DNA of 45,336 nucleotides from JACPHD01 sp964526325 (GTDB taxonomy: Bacteria > Patescibacteriota > Patescibacteriia > Patescibacteriales > GWC2-42-12). The DNA lies in the NCBI GenBank assembly GCA_964526325.1, contig CAZGKM010000011.1, positions 1 to 45,336 of the forward strand. Direction: 5' to 3'. Position 1 is the stretch's first letter; each line of letters opens with the position of its first letter. The position numbers and the translations under genes are program-made. The notes under the pieces were generated by a model, which did not search any database, had not been told where the DNA came from, and worked only from the letters and a program-made list of their open reading frames with translations. This document shows positions 7,643 to 16,752 of this stretch, piece by piece.

Positions 7643-7666
7643 TCTCGGTTTTCCCGAGGCGTTTTC
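7643..7666 (+). terminator. intrinsic terminator of the DUF5679 gene
   Basis: CTCGG (7644-7648) pairs with CCGAG (7654-7658), TTTTC loop, then GCGTTTTCTT. Confidence 0.65.
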
Positions 7667-7700
7667 TTCAAATTATCCAGTGCGTTTTTATAAAAATTAG

Positions 7701-7706
7701 TATAAT
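7701..7706 (+). promoter_or_regulatory. -10 box of the receiver/MacAB operon
   Basis: TATAAT 32 nt before the ATG at 7739. No convincing -35 (best is a poor match near 7681). Confidence 0.45.
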
Positions 7707-7738
7707 TATCCTAGGTAATACTAATAGATTTAATTTTT

Positions 7739-8146
7739 ATGAATGAAAATAAAAAAATTCTTATAGTTGAGGATGATGTTAATTTGCTTTATGGCTTGCA
7801 GGCAAAATTCAGGGTGGCTGGATACGAAGTAATTATAGACGATGGATCGGATAAAACGGAATTGATGGAAAAAATAATAATTCAGAAACCCAGCTATATT
7901 ATTTTAGATATTATTTTGCCAAAAATAAACGGTTTTAATATATTAGCTGATATTAAGGCTGATCCGACAATTTCCAAAATACCGATTTTTGTCTTTACTA
8001 ATTTAAGCGATGATGATAGCCGGAAAAAGGGAATTGAATTAGGAGCTGATTTTTATTTGATAAAAACCGAGTTAAATATCGATGAATTTATAGACAAATT
8101 TAATAAAATTATAAATAACAAAGAAAAAATAAATGAAAAGTTTTAA
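7739..8146 (+). CDS. stand-alone response-regulator receiver protein
   Basis: CheY-like receiver domain without an output domain. Seen: acidic pocket Asp12/Asp13 in VEDDVNLL, phosphoacceptor Asp57 in IILDIILP, Thr87 in FVFTNL, and Lys109 in YLIKTE, so phosphorylation chemistry should be intact. 135 residues leave no room for a DNA-binding domain; the last 15 are Lys/Asn/Glu-rich. Its 3' end overlaps the start of the MacA-like gene by 14 nt, so the two are translationally coupled. No histidine kinase is in the window. Its output must be through protein contact, possibly with the transporter it is coupled to; that is inference. Confidence 0.88.
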   Translation: MNENKKILIVEDDVNLLYGLQAKFRVAGYEVIIDDGSDKTELMEKIIIQKPSYIILDIILPKINGFNILADIKADPTISKIPIFVFTNLSDDDSRKKGIELGADFYLIKTELNIDEFIDKFNKIINNKEKINEKF

Positions 8147-9902
8147 AAATAAATTTTTTATCGTGAGTTTTATATTAATTATTGCGGTTGCAAGCGCTTA
8201 TTTTATATTTAATAAAAAACCTAAGGTTGAATATACGACCGTTAAAATTGAAAAGGGAAATTTAATCCAAACCGTTAGTGAAACGGGCATGGTCAAAGCC
8301 AATAAAGAGATTAATTTGAATTTTACAATGAACGGTAAGATCGCCAATATTTTCGTTGACGTCGGCGATAAAGTAAAAAAAGATCAAATTTTGGCCGAGC
8401 TTGATTCAAGCGATTTACTTTTAAGAGAAAAAGAGGCCATGGCCAGCTTACAGGTCGCTAAAGCAAACTTGGCTAAGCTTTTAGCCGGAGCTACGGCGAG
8501 TGAACTTGCGGTTAGCCAGGCAAGCGCCGATCAAGCCAAGACGGCTTATGTTTCGGCTTTGAACGAATTTGAAAAAATAAAAAGTACGGTTAACGAAAAT
8601 TTAACTCAAGCGGAAAAGAGTTTAAATGATCTGTATTTGACTTCCGGGGAAACTATAACCAGCTATCAGCAAGCTGTAAAAAATTATAAAAGCGTGGCCT
8701 TAACTACTATTGATGCGAAAATTTCCATTGCCGCTAACGCTTTAGACAACATAAATACAATATTAAACGATAGTGATGCCAAGTATTTTTTAGGAGCCGG
8801 GAATGTATCATTAATTGATGCTACAAAGAACGACTATGCTTTAGCGAATACGGCCTTAACAAGCGCTAGAACGAGTCAGGCGAACGGAAATATAAGCCAG
8901 GCGTTGACAGACACTTTAGATGCTTTAAATAAAACTTTTAGCGCCTTAAATAATTGCTATAACAGCTTGGAAGTTAGTATAGTCGGGTCTAGTTTTACTC
9001 AAACTAAACTTGATAATTATAAAACAATCATAAGTGCTCAACAGACTAATGTTTCTACGGCTATTTCCTCAGTGCAAACAGCTCAAAACAATTTAAATGA
9101 TTCAATAAATAACCTTAATAACGCTATTCTAGCCGCTAAAAATGTTTTAGCTACCGCAAAAGTTACCGGAGCCCAGCAGAGCGCTTCGGCTCAAGCCAAG
9201 GTTGATACTTATTATAAAACTTGGCTAGTGGCTGAAGCTCAATTAAATCAAATAAAATCCGGCGCGCGAACCCAAGATATTAATTTATCACAAGCCCAAG
9301 TTAATCAAGCGCAAGCTTCTTTGGGCTTAGTTAGAAATCAGATTAATAACAACACAATTAAAGCCCCTCTGGACGGCACGATAACAAAAAAGAATTATGA
9401 AGCCGGTGAGCAATTTTCGTCGGCCAAACCGGTTTTTTCTTTGCTTGGCATGAATAATTTTGAAATTGAAGTTGATGTTTCCGAAGCCGATATAACCAAG
9501 GTAGCGCTTAATGATCAGTCCGAAATAACACTTGATGCTTTTGGCGAGGACGTTAAATTTTACGGCCAGGTAAGCTTTATCGAGCCGGCGGAAACCGTTA
9601 TTCAGGACGTGATTTATTATAAAGTAAAAATAAATTTTGATGGAAAAGAAAAAGATGTAAAATCGGGCATGACCGCTAACGCCAATATTACTACAGCTAA
9701 AAAAGAGAATATCCTAATCGCGCCGTCAAGGGCGGTGATTGAAAAAAACGGCAGCGGTAAATTCGCGAGGTTGCTAGTCTCGCAAGAAATAAAAGAAGTG
9801 CCGGTTACGATCGGTTTACGCGGCGATAACGGACTCGTAGAAATTTTATCTGGCCTTAACGAAGGCGACATCGTGGTAACCTATATACAACAAAGTAACT
9901 AA
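8133..9902 (+). CDS. MacA/HlyD-type membrane fusion protein
   Basis: Periplasmic-adaptor-like subunit of a MacAB-type tripartite exporter. Seen: N-terminal membrane anchor (about 5-25, FFIVSFILIIAVASAYFIF), a first lipoyl/barrel-sandwich half with VSETGMVKANKEINL (about 50-64) and KVKKDQILAELDSSD (81-95), a very long Ala/Gln/Asn-rich coiled-coil hairpin (about 100-400), the second lipoyl half with IKAPLDGTIT (409-418), then beta-barrel and membrane-proximal domains to 589. MacA is usually about 370-400 residues, so the hairpin is greatly enlarged. Overlaps the receiver gene by 14 nt. If the cell has a single membrane, the long hairpin would reach the cell wall rather than an outer-membrane TolC. 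Confidence 0.9.
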   Translation: MKSFKNKFFIVSFILIIAVASAYFIFNKKPKVEYTTVKIEKGNLIQTVSETGMVKANKEINLNFTMNGKIANIFVDVGDKVKKDQILAELDSSDLLLREKEAMASLQVAKANLAKLLAGATASELAVSQASADQAKTAYVSALNEFEKIKSTVNENLTQAEKSLNDLYLTSGETITSYQQAVKNYKSVALTTIDAKISIAANALDNINTILNDSDAKYFLGAGNVSLIDATKNDYALANTALTSARTSQANGNISQALTDTLDALNKTFSALNNCYNSLEVSIVGSSFTQTKLDNYKTIISAQQTNVSTAISSVQTAQNNLNDSINNLNNAILAAKNVLATAKVTGAQQSASAQAKVDTYYKTWLVAEAQLNQIKSGARTQDINLSQAQVNQAQASLGLVRNQINNNTIKAPLDGTITKKNYEAGEQFSSAKPVFSLLGMNNFEIEVDVSEADITKVALNDQSEITLDAFGEDVKFYGQVSFIEPAETVIQDVIYYKVKINFDGKEKDVKSGMTANANITTAKKENILIAPSRAVIEKNGSGKFARLLVSQEIKEVPVTIGLRGDNGLVEILSGLNEGDIVVTYIQQSN

Positions 9903-9903
9903 A

Positions 9904-10033
9904 ATTAAATTTCTAATTGTCTAATTTCTAATTAACCTAATAAAATACCAATTTCTAATTTCTGAAATTGCTATAGCCGAAAGAAATTAATTATAGGGAT
10001 TAGTTTAATTAGTAATTAGAAATTTTTTAATTT
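9904..10033 (+). repeat. AT-rich intergenic element A: interleaved direct and inverted repeats
   Basis: TTTCTAATT occurs at 9910-9918, 9925-9933 and 9952-9960, and its complement AATTAGAAA at 10014-10022. The arms 9907-9933 and 10007-10033 pair imperfectly, so the spacer could form a long hairpin just before the ATPase gene. Same architecture, different word, as elements B and C. Confidence 0.65.
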
Positions 10034-10747
10034 ATGCTTATTCAGGCTTATAATTTAACTAAAAATTTCGTTAATAGTGAAATAGTCACCCATGTTTTAA
10101 ACGGAATAACTTTTAACATCGGCCAGGGTGATTTCGTCGCTATTATGGGTCCTTCGGGTTCAGGCAAATCTACTTTAATGCATATTTTAGGCCTGCTTGA
10201 TCGGCCGTCCGGCGGTAAATATTATCTTGAAGGCAAAGATGTTACTAAGCTAGACGATGATGAATTGGCCGGTCTTAGAAATAGAAAGATCGGCTTTGTT
10301 TTTCAATCGTTTAATCTTTTGCCGCGCACTACCGTTATTGAAAATGTCATGCTGCCTTTAACTTACGCTAAACATAAAGAAACGCCCGAGAGCCGCGCCA
10401 AGAGAATTTTAGACAGTGTCGGACTTGCGCATCGCTTAAACTTTTATACCAATCAAATTTCCGGCGGCGAGAAGCAGCGCGTAGCTATCGCCCGCGCTTT
10501 AGTAAATGATCCGGCGGTTATTTTCGCCGACGAACCTACCGGCAACCTGGATTCAAAATCAGGCGTGCAAATAATGGAAATTTTACAAAGATTAAACGAT
10601 TTGGGCAACACCATAGTTTTAGTTACCCATGAAACTTATACTTCCGAGCATGCCAAAAGAATTATTAAAATAAAGGACGGTTTAATAGTCGACGATTATG
10701 AAGTCGCGCATCGACGGATAGCCAGAGATGGAGAAATATTAAAATAA
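10034..10747 (+). CDS. MacB-type ABC transporter ATPase
   Basis: Separate ATPase of the LolD/MacB/FtsE class, driving mechanical transmission to the FtsX-fold permeases encoded next. Seen: Walker A GPSGSGKST at 39-47, Q-loop Gln91, signature SGGEKQR at 143-149, Walker B VIFADEP at 162-168, D-loop NLDSKS, and the H-loop VTHE. Length 237 is normal. It lies 131 nt after the fusion-protein gene, separated by an AT-rich hairpin element, and 36 nt before the first permease. Typical substrates of this class are peptides, lipoproteins or small toxins; none can be assigned here. Confidence 0.93.
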   Translation: MLIQAYNLTKNFVNSEIVTHVLNGITFNIGQGDFVAIMGPSGSGKSTLMHILGLLDRPSGGKYYLEGKDVTKLDDDELAGLRNRKIGFVFQSFNLLPRTTVIENVMLPLTYAKHKETPESRAKRILDSVGLAHRLNFYTNQISGGEKQRVAIARALVNDPAVIFADEPTGNLDSKSGVQIMEILQRLNDLGNTIVLVTHETYTSEHAKRIIKIKDGLIVDDYEVAHRRIARDGEILK

Positions 10748-10763
10748 ACAGCGGCAGATTGGC

Positions 10764-10769
10764 TATAAT
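10764..10769 (+). promoter_or_regulatory. possible internal -10 before the first permease
   Basis: TATAAT 14 nt before the ATG at 10784, which would give a very short (about 8 nt) leader. No -35 seen; may be chance. Confidence 0.35.
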
Positions 10770-10783
10770 TTTGCATAACACAT

Positions 10784-12037
10784 ATGCTGGAATTTTATAA
10801 ACAATCTATTAAAACTTCAACCAGAGCGCTTCTGGCCAATAAGGGCAGAAGCTTTTTAACAATGCTGGGAATAATTATTGGCGTGTCCGCCGTAATTATT
10901 ATTATGGCTGTAGGCGCCGGGGCCCAAAGCTTAATTATTAATCAAGTAAAATCACTAGGCACTGATATTATCGGAATTTTACCCGGCGCTTCCGAAGAAG
11001 AAGGTCCGCCGGCCACGATTATGGGCATAATAATTACCACGCTTACTTATGAAGATGCGCAAGCTTTAAAAGATAAAAAAAACGTACCCGATATAGTTGA
11101 TTTAGTGGCCTACTATAAAAGTATCGGCAATGTTAGCTGGGGTTCAAATTCATATGACACTAATTTAAGCGGCGCGACAATCGGTTATTTGAATGTTGAG
11201 GGCGGAGAAATTGATAAAGGCAGGTTCTTTACCAAAGAAGAAGAAATTAATTTGGCTAAAGTCGTGGTTTTAGGCAGTACGGTAAAAAAAGAATTATTCG
11301 GTGAATCCGATCCGATCGGCCAAAGAGTAAAAATAAAAAAACATACGCTTGAAGTTATCGGCGTTATGAAAGAGAAAGGCACCGTGGCTTTTCAAAATAA
11401 TGACGACCAGGTCTTCATACCGCTTAAAACCATGCAAAAATTAATTTCCGGAGTAAATCATGTCAGTATGATGAGGCTTAAAATTGACAGTGAAGAAGAC
11501 ACCGACAGGGCGATGCGCGATGTTAAAACTACTTTGCGCGAACGGCATGATATTACCGATCAAAGCGGAGTTAACGATGATTTTACGGTTAGAAGTTCCG
11601 CTCAAGCCATGGAAATGATAACTACGATTACCGACGCTTTAAAATATTTTCTAGTCGCTATCGCCGCCATGTCTTTGTTGGTTGGCGGCATCGGAATAAT
11701 GAATATTATGCTTGTTAGCGTCACGGAAAGAACGAGAGAAATAGGCTTAAGAAAAGCCGTTGGCGCCAATAATAAAAGTATTATGCTTCAATTTTTAATG
11801 GAAGCGGCAACTATTACTTTAAGCGGCGGAACAATAGGCGTTATTGCAGGCGGCATAATAGCTATCTTAATTTCCATTATTGCCAATTTTTTGGGATATA
11901 GCTGGGATCTATCGATTTCCTTGCTGTCAATTATCTTATCTTTAACCGTGTCGGTAAGCGTAGGTTTAATTTTCGGTTTATACCCGGCCCTAAGAGCCAG
12001 CCGGCTTGAGCCGGTTGAAGCTTTAAGGCATGAATAA
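10784..12037 (+). CDS. MacB/FtsX-type ABC permease 1
   Basis: Four-helix permease of the type VII (MacB) exporter group. Seen: first membrane helix at about 22-45 (RSFLTMLGIIIGVSAVIII) after the characteristic N-terminal amphipathic helix, a large MacB_PCD extracellular domain (about 50-280), then three C-terminal helices with ERTREIGLRKAVGA (about 318-331), the FtsX cytoplasmic loop that contacts the ATPase, ending in RASRLEPVEALRHE, the family's usual tail. 417 residues is normal for a permease without fused ATPase. A second, different permease starts 6 nt later, suggesting a heterodimeric membrane part. Confidence 0.93.
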   Translation: MLEFYKQSIKTSTRALLANKGRSFLTMLGIIIGVSAVIIIMAVGAGAQSLIINQVKSLGTDIIGILPGASEEEGPPATIMGIIITTLTYEDAQALKDKKNVPDIVDLVAYYKSIGNVSWGSNSYDTNLSGATIGYLNVEGGEIDKGRFFTKEEEINLAKVVVLGSTVKKELFGESDPIGQRVKIKKHTLEVIGVMKEKGTVAFQNNDDQVFIPLKTMQKLISGVNHVSMMRLKIDSEEDTDRAMRDVKTTLRERHDITDQSGVNDDFTVRSSAQAMEMITTITDALKYFLVAIAAMSLLVGGIGIMNIMLVSVTERTREIGLRKAVGANNKSIMLQFLMEAATITLSGGTIGVIAGGIIAILISIIANFLGYSWDLSISLLSIILSLTVSVSVGLIFGLYPALRASRLEPVEALRHE

Positions 12038-12042
12038 AATTT

Positions 12043-13365
12043 ATGGGTTTTTGGTCTATTATAAAAATTTCTTTGCGTTCCATTAAAGGCAATAAAGTCA
12101 GGACCGGCCTGACTGTTTTAGGCATAGTTATCGGCATAGCCAGCGTTATTATAGTATATTCGGCCGGGGAGGGAATCAGCGGTTTAGTTTACGCTCAAGT
12201 CGAATCTTTCGGCGGCACGGATTTAATAGAAACTGAAGTTAAAGCTCCTACGGGCAAAAAAGGCGTTGAAGCCGAGCAGCAAAGCGCCATAGCTATCGCC
12301 CAAGGCGCGCAAATCACCACTTTAACCTTAGAAGATATGGAGGATGTCAGCAAATTGTCTAATATTAAAAGCGCCTATGCGGCCATACTCGGGCAAGAAC
12401 AGGTTAATTATGCCGAGCAATCAAAAAAAACTTTTATTTTTGGCACAACCGCCAGTATAATAGATATTGATAAAACTGAAGTCGAATATGGGCGCTATTT
12501 TAGCGACGCCGAAGATAAATCGGAATCACCGGTCGCCGTCTTGGGCTATAAAATGAAAGAAAAATTATTCGGCGATAGCGACCCTATAGGAAAATATATT
12601 AAAATCAGAAAAGTAAAATTTCTGGTTATTGGAGTTACTAAAGAGAGAGGGGCGGTTATGACCTTGGATTATGATAACTTTGTTTATGTGCCGATCAGAA
12701 CTTTGCAAAAAAGGATTTTAGGGATAGACCATGTGATGTTCATGATGCATCAGCTTATAAATCCTGATCTAGCTAACGATACCGCCGAACAAGCCAGATT
12801 AGTTATTCGTGAAAATCATAATATTGCTTCAATCCCGCTGGAATTCAAGCCTGGCGAGCCGATTGTGAAAAATATTGGCGAAGGCATGACCGATACCAGT
12901 AAAGATGATTTTAGAGTCGTTACCATGAAAGAATCATTAGGCGTTTTAGATACGGTAACCGGGGCTATTACTTTAATGCTTTTGGCGATTGTGGCTATAT
13001 CTTTACTGGTTGGTGGCGTTGGCGTTATGAATATCATGTATGTCATAATAACGGAAAGAACGGCCGAAATCGGCTTAAGAAAAGCCGTTGGCGCTAAATA
13101 TAACGATATTATGCTCCAGTTTCTTATTGAATCTTTAATAATAACCTTGATTGGCGCAGTAGTCGGAGTTCTGGTTGGCATAGTTATATCATATTTAATT
13201 TCCTTAGGCGCTAATTATTACGGTTTGGATTGGAGATTTTTAGTCCCGCTAAAAGCATATTATGTATCTTTAGCTTTTGCGATTGTATTCGGTTTGGGTT
13301 TCGGCGTTTACCCGGCGCGTAAAGCCGCCAGGCTTGATCCGATAGAAGCGTTGAGGCAGGAGTAA
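12043..13365 (+). CDS. MacB/FtsX-type ABC permease 2
   Basis: Paralogue of the preceding permease with the same layout: N-terminal helix with GNKVRTGLTVLGIVIGIASV, an extracellular MacB_PCD domain (about 50-300), ERTAEIGLRKAVGAKYNDIM in the FtsX loop, three C-terminal helices and the tail ARLDPIEALRQE. 440 residues. The outer domain has a longer middle section than permease 1, including an Ala/Gln-rich stretch near residues 75-90, so the two are not recent copies. One ATPase gene and two tandem permease genes imply a heterodimer. It ends the operon; the next gene has its own extended -10. Confidence 0.93.
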   Translation: MGFWSIIKISLRSIKGNKVRTGLTVLGIVIGIASVIIVYSAGEGISGLVYAQVESFGGTDLIETEVKAPTGKKGVEAEQQSAIAIAQGAQITTLTLEDMEDVSKLSNIKSAYAAILGQEQVNYAEQSKKTFIFGTTASIIDIDKTEVEYGRYFSDAEDKSESPVAVLGYKMKEKLFGDSDPIGKYIKIRKVKFLVIGVTKERGAVMTLDYDNFVYVPIRTLQKRILGIDHVMFMMHQLINPDLANDTAEQARLVIRENHNIASIPLEFKPGEPIVKNIGEGMTDTSKDDFRVVTMKESLGVLDTVTGAITLMLLAIVAISLLVGGVGVMNIMYVIITERTAEIGLRKAVGAKYNDIMLQFLIESLIITLIGAVVGVLVGIVISYLISLGANYYGLDWRFLVPLKAYYVSLAFAIVFGLGFGVYPARKAARLDPIEALRQE

Positions 13366-13391
13366 AACGTCTAATTATGAATAAGATAAAG

Positions 13392-13400
13392 TGGTATAAT
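13392..13400 (+). promoter_or_regulatory. extended -10 upstream of the first DUF4012 gene
   Basis: TGGTATAAT (13392-13400), a TGn-extended -10 with a consensus hexamer; -35 weak. Transcription from it would include repeat element B in the leader. Confidence 0.5.
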
Positions 13401-13411
13401 ATAAAAATAAT

Positions 13412-13518
13412 AAAATTTTCAAATTTCAATTTTCAATAAATGATCAATTATTAAATTATCAATTAATAATTATGTTATTGGTAATTGTTTGAAAATTGAA
13501 AATTGAGAATTGAAAATT
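13412..13518 (+). repeat. AT-rich intergenic element B: interleaved direct and inverted repeats
   Basis: Left arm 13412-13437 is built of TTTCAA/CAATTTTCAA words, right arm 13487-13518 of their complement TTGAAAATTG, repeated three times. The two arms form a long imperfect hairpin just before the DUF4012 gene. Confidence 0.65.
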
Positions 13519-13525
13519 AATCGTT

Positions 13526-15520
13526 ATGTTTCATTTTTCAAAATCAAAACATATAAATTTTAAGGACTTGCATCAAGAAGCCGATGGTTTAATCGGCCAT
13601 ATTCCACCCGTTAAAAAACGGCGCCGTTTAAATTTATCATATAAAATATTAAAATATTTTTTCTTAGCGATAATTTATTTATTTTTACTATTGTTTATTT
13701 TGTTATTGACTCAAGTTTTCAATTTAAAGCAGGTTTACGATCAGGCCATGCATGGCAAGGCCAATCTCGAACAAGCCGTTGTTTTCGCCAAGCAAGATAA
13801 TTTCAGCCAAGCGGCAAAATTAGCCAAATTGGCAGAAAGTAATTTTAATATTTCTATTAATAAAATTGAAGAGATAAAAAAGCATAATTTTATAAGTAGT
13901 TTTCCTTTGTTTTTAAATCAGATTAATGACGCTGAAGGTTTATTGATTTCGGTACAATTTTTGAGCAAGGCGGTTTATAATGGAGCAAATTTCGGTCAAA
14001 GTTTGGAAGTTTTTTTTGTCGGAGATAAAAAATTTAATTTTTCTAAATTAAGCCTTGATGAAAAGCGCGGTGTTCTTAAAAAAATTCATGAATCGACGCC
14101 GGAGCTAAACGGCATAAAAGCTGATCTGGATTTGGCTTATATTAATTTAGATCAAATAAATACCACGGGCATTTTATTGGTTTTTAAAGATAAAATCAGC
14201 CTTATTAAAAAACAAATAAATGAAGCAAGCTCTATTTTGGAAAAAGCAGTGCCTTTATCGCAGATGATTCCAGCCTTAGCCGGTTATCCAAGCGAAGTTA
14301 ATTATTTAGTGTTGCTCCAAAACAATGACGAGCTAAGGCCAACCGGCGGATTTTTAGGCACCTACGGATTATTGAAAATTAAAGATGGTGATATCTTAAA
14401 TTTTAACACGCATGATATTTATCATCTTGATATGCCTGTCCAGAGCAAAATGAACATCACGCCGCCGGAACCGATTAAAAAATACTTAAACGACAAATGG
14501 TATTTACGCGATGCAAATTGGTCGCCTGATTGGCCTACATCGGCAAAAACTATAGATGATTTTTATAAAACAGAAAGCGCTTTAAACAGCCAAGCGGAAA
14601 AAATTTCGCAATTTGATGGCATAATAGCTATAACTCCAAAACTAATTACGGATTTTTTAAAAATAACTGGACCTGTAATAGTCGAAGGACAATCGTATAA
14701 CCAAGATAATTTTCAGGATTTATTGCAATACCGCGTAGAAAGAGGTTATATGATTTTAGGCGTTTCTTCCTGGCAAAGAAAAGAAGTTATCGGCGAAATA
14801 TCTAAAAAAATAAAACTTAAAATTTTTGATTTGCCGCCTCGTAAATGGTCGGAAATAATTAATGCCACTATTAACAATTTAACCGCTAAAAATTTGTTAT
14901 TTTATTTAAAAGACAGCCAATTGGAAAATATTGCGGTTGAAAATAACTGGGCCGGGGAAATTAAAAATTATAACAGCGATTACTTGATGGTAGTTGACGC
15001 TAATTTAGCGGCTTTAAAAACCGACGCGGTTATGAGCCGAAGCATAAATTACATAGTAACTGAAAATAATGACGGATTGTTTTCTAAATTAACCCTGAAT
15101 TATTCCCATAACGGCAAGCCTGACTGGAAAACAAGCGCTTATAAAAGCTATACCAGAGTTTACGCGCCGCTAGGCAGCCGATTAATTAATATTAGCGGCT
15201 ACGACGCAAAAAAAATAGACACGGGCATTGAAGCGGGTAAAACATGGTTTGGCTTTTTTCTGGTCGTTGCTCCGGGAGAAATTAACAATATTAAGCTTGA
15301 TTACAAACTGCCATCGTCTGTTATATTTAACAACAGCTATGGTCTTTATATGCAAAAACAGCCTGGCAAGGAATTGGAAAATCTTTCGGTTGACTTAAGC
15401 TTCAAAAATGTTATAAAATCATATAGTCCGGCATCTTTATATATGCTTAAATCCGGACCAGCCGAATTAAAATGGAAAGGGGATTTAGAGATTGACAGAA
15501 GCTTTAATGTAAATTTTTAA
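13526..15520 (+). CDS. DUF4012 membrane protein 1
   Basis: Cytoplasmic start of about 40 residues with a basic KKRRRLN stretch, one membrane helix at about 44-66, a helical linker, then the outer DUF4012 domain. Seen: NNDELRPTGGFLG (about 270-282), DANWSPDWPTSAKTID (about 332-347), then FDGIIAITPKLITDFLKITG (about 366-385) and a helix with Arg/Gln/Lys (QYRVERGY). The order 'Arg/Gly strand, acceptor-like helix, Arg-containing helix' recalls LytR-CpsA-Psr glycan ligases; that relation is my inference. mreB follows 4 nt downstream, so they share a transcript and perhaps a role in wall growth. A longer paralogue lies at 31040. Confidence 0.85.
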   Translation: MFHFSKSKHINFKDLHQEADGLIGHIPPVKKRRRLNLSYKILKYFFLAIIYLFLLLFILLLTQVFNLKQVYDQAMHGKANLEQAVVFAKQDNFSQAAKLAKLAESNFNISINKIEEIKKHNFISSFPLFLNQINDAEGLLISVQFLSKAVYNGANFGQSLEVFFVGDKKFNFSKLSLDEKRGVLKKIHESTPELNGIKADLDLAYINLDQINTTGILLVFKDKISLIKKQINEASSILEKAVPLSQMIPALAGYPSEVNYLVLLQNNDELRPTGGFLGTYGLLKIKDGDILNFNTHDIYHLDMPVQSKMNITPPEPIKKYLNDKWYLRDANWSPDWPTSAKTIDDFYKTESALNSQAEKISQFDGIIAITPKLITDFLKITGPVIVEGQSYNQDNFQDLLQYRVERGYMILGVSSWQRKEVIGEISKKIKLKIFDLPPRKWSEIINATINNLTAKNLLFYLKDSQLENIAVENNWAGEIKNYNSDYLMVVDANLAALKTDAVMSRSINYIVTENNDGLFSKLTLNYSHNGKPDWKTSAYKSYTRVYAPLGSRLINISGYDAKKIDTGIEAGKTWFGFFLVVAPGEINNIKLDYKLPSSVIFNNSYGLYMQKQPGKELENLSVDLSFKNVIKSYSPASLYMLKSGPAELKWKGDLEIDRSFNVNF

Positions 15521-15524
15521 TTTT

Positions 15525-16532
15525 ATGTTTATTAAACGAATCGGCATAGATTTAGGTACGACGTACACATTAGTCCATTTGCCTAAAAGAGGAATTATTA
15601 TTAATGAACCCAGCGTAGTGGCGATTTCATTAATTGATAAAAAGATTTTGGCCGTAGGCAATGAAGCTAAGGATATGTTAGGCAGAACGCCTGATACTAT
15701 TGTCGCCATTAAACCGCTTAAAGACGGCGTAATTGCCGATTATCATACTACCGAAGCTATGTTAAGATATTTTATCAACAAAGCTTTGGGCGGCATAAGA
15801 TTATTCAGGCCGGAAGTTATGGTGGCTGTTCCGGCCGGAATAACTTCGACTGAACGCAGAGCCGTTATCGATGCCACTATAGCGGCCGGAGCAAGAGCGG
15901 CATATATTATCAAAGAACCAATTGCCGCGGCCATTGGAGCCGATATTCCCATTGGTTCAGCTTCCGGACATATGATTATCGATATCGGCGGCGGTACGGC
16001 GGAAATGGCGGTAATTTCGTTGGGCGGCGTGGTAACGTCAACTTCGGTCAGAATCGGCGGTAATAAATTCGACATGGCAATTCAGGAATTTATCAGGCGC
16101 AAATATAATTTAGCTATCGGCGAAAGAACTGCCGAGGAAACAAAAATTAAAATCGGCAGCGCTTTATATTTAGAAGATAAGCTGACCATGGAAATACGGG
16201 GACGCGATATGATTACCGGTTTGCCGAGAAATATTATGGTTAATTCCGATGACGTTACGGAAGCTATCCAAAATGAACTGGAAGCCATAATAAGCGCCGC
16301 TAAAAGAGTGCTTCAAGAAACTCCGCCGGAATTATCCGCTGACATAATGGATAAAGGCATGGTATTATCAGGCGGTTCGTCGCTTCTGCGAAATATTGAT
16401 CAGTTGCTTTCGCGCACGACTGATGTGCCGGCTTATGTGGCGGATGACGCTTTGCTTTGCGTGGCTAAAGGAACGGGAATAGCGCTAGAAAACCTTGATT
16501 CGTATAAGAGAAGCATATTCGCGACAAAATAA
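15525..16532 (+). CDS. mreB: MreB, actin-like cell-shape protein
   Basis: Bacterial actin that polymerises under the membrane and guides lateral wall synthesis. Seen: phosphate-1 motif GIDLGTTYTLVHL (residues 8-20), NEPSVVAI (27-34), phosphate-2 DIGGGTAEMAVI (about 157-168), KEPIAAAIGA and the adenosine motif VLSGGSSLLRNID (about 284-296). 335 residues is normal. It directly follows a DUF4012 gene (4 nt), not mreC/mreD as in rod-shaped model bacteria; no mreC, mreD, rodA or pbp2 gene is seen here. Terminator-like hairpin follows. Confidence 0.93.
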   Translation: MFIKRIGIDLGTTYTLVHLPKRGIIINEPSVVAISLIDKKILAVGNEAKDMLGRTPDTIVAIKPLKDGVIADYHTTEAMLRYFINKALGGIRLFRPEVMVAVPAGITSTERRAVIDATIAAGARAAYIIKEPIAAAIGADIPIGSASGHMIIDIGGGTAEMAVISLGGVVTSTSVRIGGNKFDMAIQEFIRRKYNLAIGERTAEETKIKIGSALYLEDKLTMEIRGRDMITGLPRNIMVNSDDVTEAIQNELEAIISAAKRVLQETPPELSADIMDKGMVLSGGSSLLRNIDQLLSRTTDVPAYVADDALLCVAKGTGIALENLDSYKRSIFATK

Positions 16533-16547
16533 AATATATAACATATC

Positions 16548-16580
16548 GATTAGGCTGAATTTATTTAATTTAGCCTAATC
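16548..16580 (+). terminator. hairpin after mreB, terminator-like
   Basis: Perfect 9-bp stem GATTAGGCT (16548-16556) / AGCCTAATC (16572-16580) with a 15-nt loop whose ends can pair further. The following T-tract is poor, so it may act as mRNA-end stabiliser rather than a full terminator. Confidence 0.55.
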
Positions 16581-16590
16581 TTATATATCA

Positions 16591-16645
16591 ATTAATTATG
16601 ACTATCGGCATTGACGCCTCAAGGGCGAACAGAAAATTTAAAGGC
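16591..16645 (+). repeat. first copy of the 55-nt duplicated contig end
   Basis: Exact match to 16746-16800 on the other side of the N run. It contains the first 16 codons of the glycosyltransferase gene (ATG at 16598). Best read as the same genomic sequence present at the ends of two contigs, not a biological repeat. Confidence 0.9.
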
Positions 16646-16745
16646 NNNNNNNNNNNNNNNNNNNNNNNNNNNNNNNNNNNNNNNNNNNNNNNNNNNNNNN
16701 NNNNNNNNNNNNNNNNNNNNNNNNNNNNNNNNNNNNNNNNNNNNN
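16646..16745. other. assembly gap (100 N), probably spurious
   Basis: 100 N placed between two identical 55-nt contig ends. Removing one copy and the N run makes mreB and the glycosyltransferase gene directly adjacent (about 65 nt apart). Confidence 0.9.
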
Positions 16746-16752
16746 ATTAATT

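Noticed and set aside
9904..10033. Insertion sequence or MITE
   Set aside because: No clear terminal inverted repeats with target duplication; the word structure is distributed throughout the element.
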